From assembly GCA_030065015.1 (NCBI GenBank), contig JASJDU010000016.1:1-47850 (forward strand): DNA of 47,850 nt, written 5' to 3'. This document shows, piece after piece, positions 45,146-47,850 of this stretch. How positions within the stretch are numbered: the first letter of the stretch is position 1; each line of letters starts with the position of its first letter. The position numbers and the translations under genes are program-made. The notes beneath the pieces were generated by a model. The model had not been told where the DNA came from. It made no database searches and saw only the letters and a list, made by a program, of their open reading frames with translations. The DNA comes from Candidatus Caenarcanales bacterium. Lineage in GTDB: Bacteria; Cyanobacteriota; Vampirovibrionia; Caenarcaniphilales; Caenarcanaceae.

Positions 45146-47754
45146 AAATTCTCGTCAACATTTATTTCTATACCATTATCTTTTTTTAATATTGTGTATG
45201 TCTTACCTTCAAAAATTTGTGAGAATACTTCACCATTATCTTTCACTTGAATAAAACCACAATCAAGAAACTTTTTGATTAAATTTTCTAAAGATTCTTT
45301 AAATATCAAAGCTGTTTTATACTCTTTATTCTTGGTGTTAATTTTGTCAGTTAACAGAAACTCCCGGTGCACTTCTATAAATTCTTCCTCAGACTGCACA
45401 TTAAGTAAATTATTATATTCTTGAGTAAAACTTGACATTAACTCGTTATATTTATCATCTTCAAGATCGCCTCTAGATTGAAGTAAAGCAAGAGAGATTA
45501 TTGGGAGAAATATCCTATCCGGATTTGTAAGATACATTTGAACACAAGCATCCTTATACAACTCAATATCTGGTAAATGATTGAGTATAATAGTAGCCTT
45601 TAAGTATGCAAGGTTATAGTATCCTTCTTCACCTTCTTTCATCGCAATGGCCTCAAGACAATTGTCTACAAAATCAAGAGCTTCTTGATATCTTTCAAGA
45701 TTAGTAAGTGAATGAATTTTCATAATACACAAGTCAGCTTCTTTATTTGAGCCGCTCTGCATAGCATCATCAACAAAACGAACAACATCTTCATAAATTG
45801 GATTTATTGGATAATCCTCGAATTTGTACTCAACAATAATGTCTGCCTTGCATTTTGAGAGAAAAGCTCTATCTTCTGAGCCAAACTTGTTCAGTTCTCT
45901 ATCGATAAAATCTATAGCGTTTTTAGGCTTCTTGCTTCCAATTAAAGATTGAATTAACATGTTAATATAATCTTTATTTTGGGGGTTTCTTTCATTGAGG
46001 CTTTGGGACATATTTTTCAATTCTTTATACACTGTCAATATTTCTTTTTCCGAAAGAACCCCAGTTTGATCTGCGATAAGGGCTTTAGATCTTAAAAGGT
46101 AAACTTTATACTCGTCACTCGGAAATTGAGGAATATACTCATCTAAAGTATCAACTGCTGTTTGATAAAGACCACTCTTGAGACAAGCTGAACAATAGGT
46201 GTCTATAATTTTCAAAGCTTCAGATGGCTTCCGTTGAACTGTACCTGTGTTCTTCATAAGGGATAAAGCGGCAGTAGCAATTGTATATGCTTCAGGTGTT
46301 TTGTTTTCTTCTAAGAATTTTTGTACTTTATCTACTGCTCTCTTAGAAACTGCTACAATTCGTGAAAGTTGAGTTGAATTACTTTCTTTATTTTTAAGTT
46401 TTAAAAGAGATCTTTGTGCCTTTTTTATATCTTCCTCGTCGCCTGTATTGTGGAAATAATCTTTAAGCTGGGTAATTGACCATAGTTGATCTTCTGTAAC
46501 TGGAAAAGATACTTCTAAAGCTGAGGTTTCCTCTTGAGGCAAATCATATAGACGATCATACGTTAGAGGGTCATCAATATAAATTTCTTGATTAAGATCA
46601 ATCATGATTATAGGCAATTGATATTTTTGAGTCTTTTGACTTGCCAAATCTTGGGCAAATCTAGAATACAAGTTAAAGGTATTCGCATAAGTTGTTTTCT
46701 CTAAAAAGAAATCAATAACTTTTTGGGGTATAGGAAATTTATTGAAGTTTTCAACAAGACTATTGAGACGATCTTGAGTGTTACCTGGTGTTTTTTCAGT
46801 TTCACCATGGAAAGAATTATCCAATAACATCAATGATGCTTCCCTTAATTGATTAACAAGCTTCGAGTGCCGAAATAAATACCTAAATGATAAAACTAGA
46901 GCTTTAAATTCTTGATTTGAAAGACTCACCATTTGACTTAGATCAAAGTTATCAATAAGATTCTTGAACTTATCTTCTTCAATGGGATTTTTTTTCATGG
47001 AACCATGTTTAGAAATCTCTTCACACGGAATATCCTTTAATTCCATTGGTGAATCTAAAGAAGAAAACTCAATCACAAGGAATTTTAATAATTCAGCTTT
47101 TTGAGAATCATTCATGGATGAAGGCTTGCTAACTGCTTTTATACACCAATCAATTAGCTTGTCGATACGCTCTTCCTCTCTCAGAACCTGGATTGTTGGG
47201 GAAATAATAGACTCATCAATTGAGCTAGAAATTGAGTTTAACTGATTCAAGTATTCAAGTCCTCGGGTTTCATCTTCAGATAGTAAAGAATAGTGAGATT
47301 TTTGCAAACTAATAGAACCATCCGAAAGAATAGGGAATTGAATCCCCCCTCCAAGTTCTTCGCTTAGTTGCTGAATCCTTGCAGAAGTGGAATACTGAAG
47401 AAAGTTGTCATGCTGAAATGGGTTTATATTCGTTGAGATTGAGGTGAGTATTCGTTCTATGTTTCTAGTAATTTGCGAACGGCTATCATTGATAATAGTT
47501 TCTGCTGTTTTATTTATAAACTGAGAAGCTAAAAGTGAATCAAATCTTATGCTACTTTCCTTAGAAGGAATAAAGTTTATATCTTTAGGTCTGACACCAC
47601 CATCAGTCGGTGTTGGCTCTTTTGTTTGATCTACCCCTAGGGTTTTATTTATTGGTATTTTTTGGTCGGGGACAACTTTTTTTCCTCGCTTAGACTTCTT
47701 CTTTGTTTTTGATGGTTTTGCTGCTTGGAATTGATCCGAAAAAGAGGAGAGAAG
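45136..47754 (-). CDS. Large TPR-like helical repeat protein, 5' end lost to an IS element
   Basis: The frame is open for 873 codons from 47754 down to the TAA at 45138-45136, with the stop of the IS transposase (47757-47755) directly before it in the same frame. No ATG occurs until 47115; a TTG at 47307 is the first other start. The N-terminal part reads as protein: a Lys-rich stretch KTKKKSKRGKK, then RFDSLLASQFINKTAETII. The middle and C-terminus are TPR-like helix pairs (IIDTYCSACLKSGLYQTAVD, ALDFVDNCLEAIAMKEGEEG). The last 60 residues form a small beta-rich tail. I cannot name the family. The true N-terminus probably lay where the IS now sits. Confidence 0.6.
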   Translation of the reverse strand, partial: LLSSFSDQFQAAKPSKTKKKSKRGKKVVPDQKIPINKTLGVDQTKEPTPTDGGVRPKDINFIPSKESSIRFDSLLASQFINKTAETIINDSRSQITRNIERILTSISTNINPFQHDNFLQYSTSARIQQLSEELGGGIQFPILSDGSISLQKSHYSLLSEDETRGLEYLNQLNSISSSIDESIISPTIQVLREEERIDKLIDWCIKAVSKPSSMNDSQKAELLKFLVIEFSSLDSPMELKDIPCEEISKHGSMKKNPIEEDKFKNLIDNFDLSQMVSLSNQEFKALVLSFRYLFRHSKLVNQLREASLMLLDNSFHGETEKTPGNTQDRLNSLVENFNKFPIPQKVIDFFLEKTTYANTFNLYSRFAQDLASQKTQKYQLPIIMIDLNQEIYIDDPLTYDRLYDLPQEETSALEVSFPVTEDQLWSITQLKDYFHNTGDEEDIKKAQRSLLKLKNKESNSTQLSRIVAVSKRAVDKVQKFLEENKTPEAYTIATAALSLMKNTGTVQRKPSEALKIIDTYCSACLKSGLYQTAVDTLDEYIPQFPSDEYKVYLLRSKALIADQTGVLSEKEILTVYKELKNMSQSLNERNPQNKDYINMLIQSLIGSKKPKNAIDFIDRELNKFGSEDRAFLSKCKADIIVEYKFEDYPINPIYEDVVRFVDDAMQSGSNKEADLCIMKIHSLTNLERYQEALDFVDNCLEAIAMKEGEEGYYNLAYLKATIILNHLPDIELYKDACVQMYLTNPDRIFLPIISLALLQSRGDLEDDKYNELMSSFTQEYNNLLNVQSEEEFIEVHREFLLTDKINTKNKEYKTALIFKESLENLIKKFLDCGFIQVKDNGEVFSQIFEGKTYTILKKDNGIEINVDENLTQ
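47732..47754. mobile_element. Candidate right inverted repeat of the IS3-type element
   Basis: Read from outside, the sequence TGATCCGAAAAAGAGGAGAG starts at 47732 and runs to the transposase stop. IS3-family termini commonly begin with TGA and sit just after the orfB stop, so this is a plausible IS end. The other end is outside the window, so neither the matching repeat nor a target duplication can be checked. Confidence 0.45.
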
Positions 47755-47850
47755 TTAAGAGAGATAGTATATTGATTCAAAATCATCTGGGGATAAATAA
47801 GAAAGAGAAGAATGTCTTCTATTTCTGTTGAAATAACCCTCGATAAAAAG
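47755..47850 (-). CDS. IS3-family transposase OrfB, C-terminal fragment (runs off window)
   Basis: The last 31 codons read LFIEGYFNRNRRHSSLSYLS, then PDDFESIYYLS and TAA. This is the classic IS3-family OrfB ending (FIE.FYNR.RRHSSLGYLSP..FE). The integrase core with the DDE residues lies beyond the right edge. Its stop is followed within a few bases by the likely IS terminus, after which the truncated repeat-protein frame begins. Confidence 0.85.
   Translation of the reverse strand, partial: LFIEGYFNRNRRHSSLSYLSPDDFESIYYLS

Overview
This is an AT-rich bacterial chromosome segment with about 40 supportable genes. It reads like an assembly contig bounded by insertion sequences: the left end enters a transposase with an IS630-type N-terminus, and the right end enters a transposase with an IS3-type C-terminus. 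No rRNA, tRNA or phylogenetic marker gene is present, so lineage is inference. The YvcK protein has a two-helix membrane N-terminal extension, the MscS-type channel has many repeated TM-helix units, and L,D-transpeptidase, Tat-exported superoxide dismutase and EF-hand proteins co-occur. Together these fit the cyanobacterial side of the tree, possibly a non-photosynthetic Vampirovibrionia/Melainabacteria-like organism. This is only a tentative suggestion. A diderm envelope is likely, given the Wzm/Wzt exporter, the Rml pathway and signal-peptide-bearing KatG.

Layout. (1) 1-851: insertion-sequence graveyard with degraded transposase relics. (2) 852-18155: surface polysaccharide locus. It has a Wzm/Wzt ABC exporter, two glycosyltransferases, then a tightly packed plus-strand operon: FdtA/QdtA-like ketoisomerase, CgeB-like glycosyltransferase, beta-propeller glycosidase-like protein, ATP-grasp ligase, acetolactate-synthase-like TPP enzyme, HAD phosphatase and FemAB/GNAT-like acyltransferase. 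These are followed by a membrane protein, a DegT/FdtB-like aminotransferase, an SDR, and rmlB-rmlA-rmlC on the minus strand. The gene set predicts a dTDP-activated deoxy-amino sugar plus a further unusual decoration, assembled in the cytosol and exported by the ABC transporter. No rmlD is visible. (3) 18335-22217: sulfate activation module (cysQ-like phosphatase, DUF2061 protein, and cysD-cysN-cysC), which makes and recycles PAPS. It abuts the polysaccharide locus, but no sulfotransferase lies in the window.

(4) 22522-26787: a 1421-residue DUF4011/SF1 helicase with a C-terminal Vsr/DUF559-type nuclease, resembling the single-gene Hhe defence system. (5) 26797-29052: an exported catalase-peroxidase KatG, with a palindrome at its predicted transcription start. 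Next to it is an open frame with a good promoter but no ATG. (6) 30005-41630: housekeeping and envelope genes: MscS-type channel, two EF-hand proteins sharing an upstream element, L,D-transpeptidase, panC, serine hydrolase, SDR, thioredoxin-like protein, yvcK, rsmE, Tat-exported superoxide dismutase and a TPR-like protein. (7) 41776-45103: metE and tlyA, separated by a strong terminator and a second long hairpin beside the tlyA promoter. (8) 45136-47754: a large repeat protein whose 5' end appears removed by the IS3-type element.

The most interesting items are the helicase-nuclease, the TPP/ATP-grasp/HAD/acyltransferase sugar module, the paired EF-hand genes with duplicated control regions, and the IS-truncated repeat protein.
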